NCBI GenBank assembly: GCA_913056375.1
Contig: CAJXNF010000124.1
Coordinates: forward strand, 1-7,694
Direction of reading: 5' to 3'
DNA: 7,694 nucleotides
From: an uncultured Pseudomonadota bacterium
GTDB taxonomy: Bacteria; SAR324; NAC60-12
The first letter of the stretch is position 1. Each line of letters begins with the position of its first letter. Below, in pieces: positions 1 through 5,914 of the stretch. The notes below the pieces were generated by a model, which did not search any database, had not been told where the DNA came from, and saw only the letters and a list, made by a program, of their open reading frames with translations. The position numbers were made by a program, and so were the translations under genes.

Positions 1-593
1 GCTTTAGTGAATTTTGGATGAGTGAAGTCTCCGGGGATACCTAGCGAAGCGCTCAAATCAAAGTGTCCAACCCAGAGACAATCAACACCATCGACAGCTG
101 CGATTTCCTCAGCATGAGTGACGCCTTCCTCGTTTTCTATTTGAGCAAAAACTGTCGTCCGTTCGTTGGCCTTTGTGAGTTTACTCTCTACATCTCCTGG
201 ACGATAGTTGTCATGAGCCAATTGTAACCCAACCCCTCGTTTCCCTCTCGGAAAGTACTTGATGCTTTCTACAATTTTTTCTGCCTCATTAGCATTACTA
301 ACCATTGGCAGCATGATCCCCTCTGCACCCATGTCACAGATTCTAGCAATGTGATCATAGTCTCTTGAGGGGACTCGAACGATCATCGAGAGGTCTGCAG
401 CTTCCATGAAGCGGACTGCATTCTTGACCGTTTCTATCGAAAATCCAGAGTGTTCCATGTCAAACAAGACGAAGTCACATCCGGCTGACTTCATGATGTG
501 GCCGATGCCTGGTGTCGCGAACTCTACCACAAAGTGCCCAACCTTTAGAACTTTGTTTCGGGTCTTACTCTTCAAAGAATTTTCCTCATTCAT
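1..593 (-). CDS. HpcH/HpaI-family aldolase (2-keto-3-deoxy acid aldolase type), 3' end off the window
   Basis: About 197 N-terminal residues are visible; the family is usually near 250, so the last quarter lies beyond the left edge. I translated it from the reverse complement. Members are class II (metal-dependent) cytosolic aldolases that reversibly cleave 2-keto-3-deoxy or 4-hydroxy-2-oxo acids to pyruvate plus an aldehyde. The pattern fits HpaI/GarL: FDMEHSG holds the base His48, VRVPS holds Arg73, FAQIEN holds Gln151 and metal ligand Glu153, and WVGHFDLS holds metal ligand Asp179. The start is ATG at 593: an in-frame TAA lies seven codons upstream, and AGG sits about 10 bases before it as a weak ribosome binding site. 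It is 184 bp downstream of the SMR gene on the same strand, with palindromes between, so it probably has its own promoter. The family call is firm; the substrate (homoprotocatechuate product, glucarate product or another) cannot be read from sequence. Confidence 0.9.
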   Translation of the reverse strand, partial: MNEENSLKSKTRNKVLKVGHFVVEFATPGIGHIMKSAGCDFVLFDMEHSGFSIETVKNAVRFMEAADLSMIVRVPSRDYDHIARICDMGAEGIMLPMVSNANEAEKIVESIKYFPRGKRGVGLQLAHDNYRPGDVESKLTKANERTTVFAQIENEEGVTHAEEIAAVDGVDCLWVGHFDLSASLGIPGDFTHPKFTK

Positions 594-683
594 GCTTCCA
601 TACCTGTTGAGTTAGGTGAGGTGAAAACAGCGATTTTGCAACGGTTACACTGACTTCGTGGAATCGAGATAGCAACCTTTGAT

Positions 684-701
684 ACACTCTGTTCAGAGAG
701 T
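684..701. promoter_or_regulatory. Imperfect palindrome upstream of the aldolase gene (possible operator)
   Basis: Two 8-base arms around a central TT, acactctg/cagagagt, pair at 7 of 8 positions. On the minus strand the dyad overlaps a TTGACT hexamer that resembles a -35 box, about 90-110 bases before the aldolase start. No good -10 box stands at 16-18 bases, so I do not call a promoter. No T-run follows on either strand, so it does not look like a terminator. An operator for a regulator of the aldolase gene is the simplest reading, and is inference. Confidence 0.3.
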
Positions 702-732
702 CAATGTTTTTGGTTGACGAAATGAAAGGGAG

Positions 733-749
733 TTTCAAAATTTTTGAAA
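733..749. promoter_or_regulatory. Perfect 8+1+8 AT-rich palindrome between SMR and aldolase genes
   Basis: TTTCAAAA, one T, TTTTGAAA: all 8 pairs match. The single-base centre is too tight for an RNA hairpin, so a protein-binding dyad is likelier than a terminator. It lies 29 bases past the SMR stop codon and about 140 bases before the aldolase start. AT-rich dyads of this size can arise by chance. Confidence 0.25.
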
Positions 750-777
750 GACCAATCAATTCATGGGTGTTTCTTTC

Positions 778-1107
778 TCAAGGATGAACGGTCTTGGAAA
801 ATAACTGAATGACTCCCACTCCAGCGATGATCAGGGCCATTCCGACAATGGCAGCCCAGTCGGGGACCTGTTTGTAGAGAAAGATCGAGATGACAGTAAC
901 CAGCACAATCCCAATCCCCGACCAGGTGGCGTAAGCGATCCCTACAGGAATCACCTTCAGGGAGAGGGTTAGGAAGTAGAAGGCGGCACCATAGCCAAGC
1001 AAGACAATCAGGCTGGGCCAGAGTTTGGTGAAGTCTTCTGTGGCCTTGAGAAAACTGGTCCCGATCACTTCACCCAGGATCGCCAGCGCCAGATAAAAAT
1101 AGTGCAT
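778..1107 (-). CDS. EmrE/QacE-type small multidrug resistance (SMR) efflux pump
   Basis: This 109-residue protein of four membrane helices matches the family's usual length. SMR proteins are inner-membrane drug/proton antiporters that work as dimers. The essential membrane glutamate is Glu13 in ILGEVIGT (EmrE Glu14). Tyr39, Tyr59 and Trp62 in AYATWSGIG correspond to EmrE Tyr40, Tyr60 and Trp63, which puts it with the Qac/EmrE branch that exports lipophilic cations rather than the guanidinium exporters. Lys and Arg residues are nearly evenly split between the two faces, and no second SMR gene is adjacent, so a dual-topology homodimer is likely (inference). The ATG lies 9 bp after the GST stop. 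AAGGA, 12 bases before the ATG, overlaps the end of the GST gene, so the two are probably co-transcribed and translationally coupled. Confidence 0.92.
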   Translation of the reverse strand: MHYFYLALAILGEVIGTSFLKATEDFTKLWPSLIVLLGYGAAFYFLTLSLKVIPVGIAYATWSGIGIVLVTVISIFLYKQVPDWAAIVGMALIIAGVGVIQLFSKTVHP

Positions 1108-1116
1108 GAACTGTAA

Positions 1117-1761
1117 TCATCCTTGCTTGCTGGCAATCCAGGTGACCGTGGCTTCGCGGGCTTCCTGAAGGGTTTCTGAGACAGCAGGGACCTGCTGAAG
1201 ATTCTGCTGCCACTCTTTGAGTCGTGATGGCAAGTTCCAGGACATGCCAAAGCACTCCCACATCAACTCTCCCAATAACAGTGTTGGAGCATACCCCACA
1301 TCAGCGAGAGACATCTCTGAAGTCAGCAAGAAGGGTTGGGGTTCTGCCAACTCAGCCAACATGGTGAGTTGCTTTTGGAGTTCAGTGGCTTTGGTCTGCA
1401 AGACCTCTGTGTTTCGAGTCTGGGGAGCGACTTGCCCAAATAGAGAGCGGATGATGGGCTCCACTGCAAGATCATGATGCCTTGAGAGTTGCCGAATCAG
1501 AGCCCGTTTTGCAGGATCTCCCGGCAGCATGACAGGATTCGGATACTTTTCCTCCAAGTATTCATTGATCGCCTCAGATTCTGAAAGCACCAATTGATCA
1601 TCCACCAGTCCTGGAATTTTGCCGGTCGGGACGATCTGCTTGTATTCAGCTGACCCATACCCACTGGGCGGCGGTAGGATCTGATGGGGAATCTGTTTGT
1701 GCCGGAGGACAATCGTAACCTTGCTACAGAAGTTACTGATGGGGAGCGCGTAGAGAATCAT
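1117..1761 (-). CDS. Glutathione S-transferase family protein
   Basis: This 214-residue protein has the two-domain plan of cytosolic GSTs, which conjugate glutathione to electrophiles or use it to displace halide or open rings. Residues 1-75 form the thioredoxin-like domain. SNFCSKVTIVLRHK carries the N-terminal active-site region, with Ser9, Cys12 and Ser13 as candidates for glutathione activation. PTGKIPGLV holds the cis-proline Pro50, and SESEAINEYLEEKYP holds Glu61-Ser62, which normally bind the gamma-glutamyl group. Residues from about 88 on are the all-helical C-terminal domain, with SLADVGYAP matching the conserved N-capping box region. The start is ATG at 1761 with only GGA as a weak ribosome site. 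It is the first gene of a pair with the SMR pump and is divergent from the dehalogenase. GST class and substrate are unassigned; a beta- or zeta-like bacterial type is likely. Confidence 0.9.
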   Translation of the reverse strand: MILYALPISNFCSKVTIVLRHKQIPHQILPPPSGYGSAEYKQIVPTGKIPGLVDDQLVLSESEAINEYLEEKYPNPVMLPGDPAKRALIRQLSRHHDLAVEPIIRSLFGQVAPQTRNTEVLQTKATELQKQLTMLAELAEPQPFLLTSEMSLADVGYAPTLLLGELMWECFGMSWNLPSRLKEWQQNLQQVPAVSETLQEAREATVTWIASKQG

Positions 1762-1762
1762 G

Positions 1763-1772
1763 AATTTCCAGG
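1763..1772. repeat. AATTTCCAGG, copy 1 of a repeated element in the divergent control region
   Basis: This 10-base word occurs just upstream of the GST start and again at 1923-1932, inside the palindrome before the dehalogenase. It could be a half-site for a shared regulator. The length makes chance repetition in a 198-bp region unlikely but not impossible. Confidence 0.3.
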
Positions 1773-1880
1773 CTGAGTAAAGGGATGGAACTGATGTCGT
1801 TCAACAACACTTGTTCCTTCTGAAAAAGGGGTTCAATCTTGAAAATGGCAAATGCAATTACATCTAGTGGCAGGTTCTTG

Positions 1881-1903
1881 CTTTTGCGTAACTCACGCAA
1901 GAG
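1881..1903. promoter_or_regulatory. Inverted repeat (9-bp stem, 5-base loop) upstream of the dehalogenase
   Basis: CTTTTGCGT, AACTC, ACGCAAGAG pair at 9 positions as RNA, one of them G-U; the inner 6 bp (TTGCGT/ACGCAA) are perfect. No T-run follows on either strand, so it is not an intrinsic terminator. It lies 56-79 bases before the dehalogenase start and could be an operator or a 5' leader hairpin. Confidence 0.35.
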
Positions 1904-1921
1904 AGAAATGGATCAGTTCCT

Positions 1922-1938
1922 AAATTTCCAGGAAATTT
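1922..1938. promoter_or_regulatory. Perfect 17-bp palindrome upstream of the dehalogenase (likely operator)
   Basis: AAATTTCC, a single A, GGAAATTT: all 8 pairs match. It ends 21 bases before the dehalogenase start. Its left two-thirds (AATTTCCAGG, 1923-1932) recurs at 1763-1772 beside the divergent GST start. A one-base centre does not suit an RNA hairpin but fits a dimeric repressor site. Repeats next to both divergent starts suggest one regulator for both pairs; this is inference, and no regulator gene is in the window. Confidence 0.4.
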
Positions 1939-1959
1939 TTTGCGGAATAACCCAACATC

Positions 1960-2853
1960 ATGAGTAAGAAATCGACCTTTGCAGAAGGCTTTGAAGCAGC
2001 TCGGATTCAGACCCGGGGAGCGGAAATCAATCTTGTTCACGGAGGGGCTGCTGGGAAGCCACTGCTACTGATGCATGGCTATCCACAAACTCACATGATG
2101 TGGCACCGAGTGGCTCCACGATTGGCTGAAGAATATCATGTGATTTGTCCAGACTTGCGTGGCTACGGAGACAGCTCCAAACCACATTCAACGCCAGACC
2201 ATGCGCCTTACTCCAAGCGTGAAATGGCCAAGGACATGGTTGAGGTGATGAAGGAGCTTGGCTACCAGCAGTTTGCTGCAGCCGGACACGACCGTGGAGC
2301 TCGGGTGTTGCACCGGATGATTCTTGATCATCCAGAGCGTGTGGAACGAGCCTGTGTGATGGACATCGCTCCAACTCATCACATGTTCAAGACCACAGAT
2401 CAGGAATTTGCGACGGGCTACTACCACTGGTTTTTTCTGATTCAGCCCAATGGCCTACCGGAGCGATTGATTGGAGCTGACCCGGAATACTATCTCACTG
2501 AGAAGATGGGACGCTGGAGTGCTCCTGACTCGATATTTGCCCCAGAAGCCTTTGCAGAGTACCTGCGCTGTTTTCAGAATCCGGAAACCATTCATGCTTC
2601 CTGTGAGGACTACCGAGCGGCTGCGAGCATTGACTTAGAACATGATGCGTCCGATCTGAATCGAAAAATAGAGTGCCCCCTTTTGGTCCTATGGGGAGAC
2701 AAGGGCCTTGTGCATCGTAAGTATGAGGTTCTTGAAGTTTGGCGTGAACGCGCTAGTCAGGTCAGTGGTACCTCTCTGAATTGTGGACACTACCTACCAG
2801 AGGAATCTCCAGAGCAAGTTCTTGATGAACTGCTCCCATTCCTCCGTTCCTGA
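1960..2853 (+). CDS. Alpha/beta hydrolase, fluoroacetate/haloacetate dehalogenase type
   Basis: This 297-residue cytosolic protein is the usual length for fluoroacetate dehalogenases, which hydrolyse 2-haloacetates to glycolate and halide through an aspartyl ester. As I recall the Rhodopseudomonas RPA1163 enzyme, every key residue is present. Nucleophile Asp111 lies in GHDRGARV, with Arg112 and Arg115 to hold the carboxylate. Acid Asp135 lies in VMDIAPT. Halide-pocket residues are His156-Trp157 (YYHWFFLIQP) and Tyr218 (CEDYRA). Trp186 lines the cavity and His277 is the base (NCGHYLPEE). The oxyanion loop is MHGYPQTH, residues 38-45, and the helical cap spans roughly 140-235. The His-Trp-Tyr set separates this group from epoxide hydrolases and haloalkane dehalogenases. 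ATG at 1960 has only a weak GGA 13 bases upstream. The MFS gene follows after 59 bp on the same strand. Fluoride as the natural leaving group is not proven; chloro- or bromoacetate is possible. Confidence 0.85.
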   Translation: MSKKSTFAEGFEAARIQTRGAEINLVHGGAAGKPLLLMHGYPQTHMMWHRVAPRLAEEYHVICPDLRGYGDSSKPHSTPDHAPYSKREMAKDMVEVMKELGYQQFAAAGHDRGARVLHRMILDHPERVERACVMDIAPTHHMFKTTDQEFATGYYHWFFLIQPNGLPERLIGADPEYYLTEKMGRWSAPDSIFAPEAFAEYLRCFQNPETIHASCEDYRAAASIDLEHDASDLNRKIECPLLVLWGDKGLVHRKYEVLEVWRERASQVSGTSLNCGHYLPEESPEQVLDELLPFLRS

Positions 2854-2912
2854 ACCGGAAAACGCTTTTTCATTTCTTCATTATTCACTTCCGGAAGGAA
2901 CCAAGTCGCCCA

Positions 2913-4157
2913 ATGAATGCCTTTGCACGTCCTGAACGGACACCCTCCCTCATTGAATTTGTTGGGTTGATGGCACTGATGCAGTCGCTAGTGGCTTTGA
3001 CCATTGATGCGATGATCCCTGCCCTGCAGGAACTCGGTGTCACTCTTGAGATTGCTCATCCTAACGACGCACAGCTCGTGATCAGTTTGCTGTTCCTTGG
3101 GCTGGCAATCGGACAACTCCTCTTTGGACCTCTGTCTGACAGTATTGGACGCAAACCTGCGATTCAACTGGGGATTGGTCTGTTCAGCATTGGCTGCCTA
3201 CTCTCAGTGTTCTCAACTAGCTATACAATGATGCTTCTTGGTCGGGTACTGCAGGGGGTTGGCTTGGCAGGACCACGGATTGTCAGCATTGCACTGATCC
3301 GAGATCTCTATGTTGGCGATTCGATGGCGAAGGTGATGTCATTTGTGATGTCAGTGTTCATTCTTGTACCTGCGATTGCACCGGCTGTTGGGCAGGGAAT
3401 CCTGCACATCTGGAATTGGCAGGTGATCTTTGCTCTCTTTCTTGGGCTAGGGGCCATCGTCTCAGTCTGGTTTGGACTGCGTCAACCTGAGACCCTGAAA
3501 CTGGAAAGGCGGATTCCCTTCACACCAAGAAGACTGATTGCTGGTGTCAGAGAGGTCTGCCTGAATCGCCACGCCTTTGGACACACGATTGCCGCTGGGC
3601 TGATTTTTGGTCCCTTTGCCGCCTACCTTTCAATGTCTCAACAGATCCTGCAGATTCAATATGGCCTCGGAGAAGATTTTCCGTTGTACTTCGCCTTGTT
3701 GGCACTTTCGATTGGTGCTGCCTTCTTTGCCAACTCACGCTTGGTGATGCGTTACGGGATGCGCAGGATGATTGGCATTGCCTGTCCAGCTATTTCCATC
3801 TGGAGTTTGTGCTTTCTTGGTGTTGTTTGGTTGTATGATGGTCAACCTTCTCTGCTGCTGTTGATTCTCTACCTACAGGTGACTTTCTTCTGTATGGGCA
3901 TTCTCTTTGGGAACCTGAATGCGATGGCGATGCAGACATTGGGTCACATTGCCGGCATTGGAGCCGCTATCGTAGGCTTTCTCTCTACAACGATCGGGGT
4001 TACTTTCGGATCGGTAATCGGGCAAATGTATGACCAATCGATTGCTCCTTTGGTCATCGGCTACATTCTCGGAAGCGCCCTCTCCATCCTGGCAATTCAC
4101 TGGTCCAATCAAGGTGGTATTCCTGCAGCAAGTGAGGAACTCACTCCTGCAAAGTGA
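2913..4157 (+). CDS. MFS transporter, Bcr/CflA drug-resistance family
   Basis: This 414-residue inner-membrane protein shows about 12 hydrophobic segments, the usual plan for 12-TM proton-coupled exporters. Helix 1 carries Asp32 in TIDAMIPAL, the Bcr-type acidic site. Motif A is GPLSDSIGRK, residues 72-81, between helices 2 and 3. Motif B has Arg111 in GRVLQGVG in helix 4, followed by the Bcr-like IRDLY. Helix 5 has a motif-C-like PAIAPAVGQG, which marks exporters. A basic loop near residues 190-210 separates the halves. ATG at 2913 follows GGAAGGAA by 12 bases. It sits 59 bp behind the dehalogenase with no clear terminator between, so one transcript is likely. Its cargo may be related to dehalogenation (substrate, product or a co-occurring toxicant), but that is inference from position; Bcr/CflA proteins export varied drugs and amino acids. 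Confidence 0.88.
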   Translation: MNAFARPERTPSLIEFVGLMALMQSLVALTIDAMIPALQELGVTLEIAHPNDAQLVISLLFLGLAIGQLLFGPLSDSIGRKPAIQLGIGLFSIGCLLSVFSTSYTMMLLGRVLQGVGLAGPRIVSIALIRDLYVGDSMAKVMSFVMSVFILVPAIAPAVGQGILHIWNWQVIFALFLGLGAIVSVWFGLRQPETLKLERRIPFTPRRLIAGVREVCLNRHAFGHTIAAGLIFGPFAAYLSMSQQILQIQYGLGEDFPLYFALLALSIGAAFFANSRLVMRYGMRRMIGIACPAISIWSLCFLGVVWLYDGQPSLLLLILYLQVTFFCMGILFGNLNAMAMQTLGHIAGIGAAIVGFLSTTIGVTFGSVIGQMYDQSIAPLVIGYILGSALSILAIHWSNQGGIPAASEELTPAK

Positions 4158-4171
4158 ATCTCTGTTTGTGC

Positions 4172-4190
4172 CTCTCTGAGTGAGAGTTTC
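4172..4190 (+). terminator. Weak candidate terminator after the MFS gene
   Basis: CTCTC, loop TGAGT, GAGAG forms a 5-bp stem 14 bases past the MFS stop and is followed by TTTC and further T-rich sequence. The stem is short and the T-run is broken, so termination may be partial. Confidence 0.25.
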
Positions 4191-4214
4191 TAGATATTGT
4201 TTGACAGATTTCAG

Positions 4215-4243
4215 TTGACTTTCCCTTCTGATCTTTCTACAAG
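4215..4243 (+). promoter_or_regulatory. Candidate sigma-70-like promoter for the DsrE-like gene
   Basis: TTGACT (4215-4220) and TACAAG (4238-4243) are 17 bases apart, with 5/6 and 4/6 matches to consensus. Transcription would begin near 4250, giving a leader of about 50 bases. A second TTGACA at 4201 has no partner at the right spacing. Confidence 0.3.
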
Positions 4244-4287
4244 AAAAGCGCTTGTTGTATAGATTATTTTGAATACTCAAATGTAAT

Positions 4288-4297
4288 AAGGAGGGGG
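4288..4297 (+). promoter_or_regulatory. Very strong ribosome binding site of the DsrE-like gene
   Basis: AAGGAGGGGG contains a full Shine-Dalgarno core (GGAGG, 4290-4294) 7 bases before ATG 4302. It is much the best ribosome site in the window; the others are weak or poorly spaced. It fixes the start and suggests high protein output. Confidence 0.8.
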
Positions 4298-4301
4298 AAC
4301 G

Positions 4302-4772
4302 ATGAAAAATCTTCTGAAAGTTATGCTGTTGGGAACCGGCTTAATCCTAGCGATGTGGTCAAGCGCCTTGGGCTACGGTAAGCAAAAAGTCGTTTATCAC
4401 ATCAATGGGGATGACCCTCAGCAGAACAAGGGGGCGTTGAACAATATCCAGAATCACATCAATGCGGTTGGTGCTGAGAACATGGATATCCGTGTTGTGA
4501 TGCACGGGAATGGACTTGCGGTGTTGATGTACCCAGATGAAGTGGAAGGCACCAAGATGAGGCGGGGAAATGCAAATGAAGATATGCAGACTAGAATCAC
4601 AGGCTTGAAGAATCAGGGAGTGCGCTTGCATGTCTGCGCGAACACACTGAAGGGACGCAATATCAATCTGGCAGAGGATCTTTACGATGCCACTCAGGAC
4701 GATGTTGTCCCAAGTGGTGTTGCAGAACTCTCCAATTTGCAGATTCAGGGATACACCTACATCAAGCCCTGA
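4302..4772 (+). CDS. Exported DsrE/DsrF-like family protein with one cysteine
   Basis: Of 156 residues, the first 24 look like a signal peptide: MKNLLK, then a hydrophobic stretch ending SALG, then YGKQK. The mature protein would be periplasmic. The remainder has the DsrE-like alpha/beta pattern: VVYHINGDDP strand and loop (30-39), a helix with NIQNHINAVG (48-57), strand IRVVMHGNGLAVL (63-75), and RLHVCANTLKGR (108-119) with the only cysteine, Cys112. The conserved tail is VPSGVAELSNLQIQGYTYIKP, split here as VPSGVAELS and QGYTYIKP. DsrE-fold proteins relay sulfur through a cysteine or act in redox roles, but exported single-domain members are mostly uncharacterised, so I assign no reaction. 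It appears monocistronic, between a weak terminator and a stem-loop, and converges on the AEC gene. The strong ribosome site suggests abundance. Confidence 0.82.
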   Translation: MKNLLKVMLLGTGLILAMWSSALGYGKQKVVYHINGDDPQQNKGALNNIQNHINAVGAENMDIRVVMHGNGLAVLMYPDEVEGTKMRRGNANEDMQTRITGLKNQGVRLHVCANTLKGRNINLAEDLYDATQDDVVPSGVAELSNLQIQGYTYIKP

Positions 4773-4806
4773 TTTTTCTGTCGAAAGAAAACCTTTCTGC
4801 CTTGCT

Positions 4807-4833
4807 GGCTGCTCTCATGGGGCAGCCTTCTCC
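4807..4833 (+). terminator. Stem-loop terminator candidate after the DsrE-like gene
   Basis: GGCTGCTC, loop TCATG, GGGCAGCC form an 8-bp stem with one U-G pair, 34 bases past the DsrE-like stop, followed by TTCTCC. The stem is good but the T-run is poor. On the opposite strand no T-run follows, so it would serve the plus-strand gene better than the converging AEC gene. Confidence 0.45.
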
Positions 4834-4865
4834 AGACCGCCTCGCGCTACTACTTCCCCAAAATC

Positions 4866-5810
4866 TCACCTGTGAAAAAGCCACAACAGCGTCGACAGGG
4901 TGATCGGTGCCAGTAACGTGGTAATGAGCATTGCGTTGCTAGCCAGAGCGACATTGACCTGATAACGAGAAGCGAACAGATAGGGGGTCACCCCAACGGG
5001 TTGAGCCGCAATCAGAATCGCCACATGCACCCAGAGTCCGTACTCCAACTGAAAAACTACTAGTGCTAGGAAAGCAACAATCATTGGTTGCAGGAGTAGT
5101 TTTGCCAACACCACCATCCCCATGTCCTTCCATCGTCCAGCTATCTGAAACCGAGTCAGTGTTGCCCCCAAAGCAAACAGCGAGCAGGGGGTGACGGTGT
5201 CGCCCATCAACTCTGCGACAGGATCAAGTGGTCCTGGCAGCCGCAGGTTCAGCAAGTTCATCAGAATTCCGGAGACCAGGCTCAGGATGATTGGGTTGGT
5301 GGCAATACCCCGCAGGGCATTTCGGGTGACTTTGGAGAGCGAGGCATTGCGACCCTTGGCGATCTCCATTAAAGTCGTGATCACTGGCAGGAGTAACGTC
5401 GAATGCAGACTGATGATCAGGAACAAGGGCACGGTTGCCTCTTCACCAAAAGCCATCAAGACTACTGGGATGCCCAGCAAAACTGTGTTTGGAAACGTGC
5501 TCGTGAAGCCGTGCATTGCGCTGTCACCAAAATCACGTTTTAGCAAAGTCCGACAGCTTAGAAAGCCCAGTGTCATTACGCTAAACGAGGCTCCATAGTA
5601 GGAGAACAGAAAGGCCCAGGGTACTTGGTCAGGCAATGAGGAGCGGGAGATCGTCTGCACCAACATCACCGGAACCGCAAAGTGGTAGGTGAAGTCACTC
5701 AGACCATCCACGGTAGATTCCTTGACCCAGTTGAGCTTGGATGCACCATAGCCCATACCAATGATCGCGAAAACTGGGAAGATGACGTCAAAGATGGGAT
5801 TCAATCGCAC
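4866..5810 (-). CDS. AEC (auxin efflux carrier)-family transporter
   Basis: This 314-residue inner-membrane protein has about ten hydrophobic segments in two repeats of five, the family's normal length and plan. The helix-4 motif is FPNTVLLGIPV (residues 106-116), with the crossover Asn108 and Gly113-Ile-Pro. The second repeat has ALGATLTR (213-220), the conserved AAQPVGVTPYLFASRY region (268-283) and the typical end ITTLLAPITLSTLLW. Bacterial relatives include MdcF-like malonate carriers and others of unknown substrate. The longest reading starts at GTG 5810, but TAAGG ends only 2 bases before it. The TTG at 5804 has AAGG at 8 bases and yields MNPIFDVIFPVF, which resembles typical AEC starts, so I favour 5804. 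It lies 104 bp downstream of the ABC ATPase on the same strand with no clear terminator between. It may share that transcript, perhaps moving a related organic acid (inference). Confidence 0.87.
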   Translation of the reverse strand: MRLNPIFDVIFPVFAIIGMGYGASKLNWVKESTVDGLSDFTYHFAVPVMLVQTISRSSLPDQVPWAFLFSYYGASFSVMTLGFLSCRTLLKRDFGDSAMHGFTSTFPNTVLLGIPVVLMAFGEEATVPLFLIISLHSTLLLPVITTLMEIAKGRNASLSKVTRNALRGIATNPIILSLVSGILMNLLNLRLPGPLDPVAELMGDTVTPCSLFALGATLTRFQIAGRWKDMGMVVLAKLLLQPMIVAFLALVVFQLEYGLWVHVAILIAAQPVGVTPYLFASRYQVNVALASNAMLITTLLAPITLSTLLWLFHR

Positions 5811-5914
5811 AACCTTAGGGAAGTTAGTCGGGAGGAAGGGCTGACTAGTTCTGGCGAATTTTCAGACTATGGTTGCTGGGAGAGTAGACGACAATCGGAG
5901 AATGTACAAAGGGA

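Noticed and set aside
406..615. Plus-strand open frame of 69 residues
   Set aside because: It lies antisense to the aldolase, whose active-site residues read cleanly on the minus strand; no recognisable protein features.
1776..1802. GGGATGG...TGATG words that recall a fluoride riboswitch, tempting beside a dehalogenase
   Set aside because: I could not find the paired stems and pseudoknot partner that the crcB motif requires, and the site is about 160 bases from the dehalogenase start. A covariance-model search (Rfam crcB) would decide it.
1803..1843. Two short dyads, AACAA-CAC-TTGTT and TTCAA-TC-TTGAA
   Set aside because: Five-base arms in AT-rich intergenic DNA are expected by chance; they are weaker than the dyads at 1881-1903 and 1922-1938.
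2844..2870. Imperfect hairpin at the dehalogenase stop followed by CTTTTT
   Set aside because: The stem TCCGTTC/GAACCGGA has a bulge and only a 2-base loop, and the T-run is 8 bases away, so it is not a convincing terminator between the dehalogenase and MFS genes.
3873..4280. Minus-strand open frame of 135 residues
   Set aside because: It is mostly antisense to the MFS gene; its composition is rich in Arg, Ser and Asn, with no domain pattern.
5191..5598. Plus-strand open frame of 135 residues
   Set aside because: It is fully antisense to the AEC transporter, which has family motifs on both sides of this stretch.
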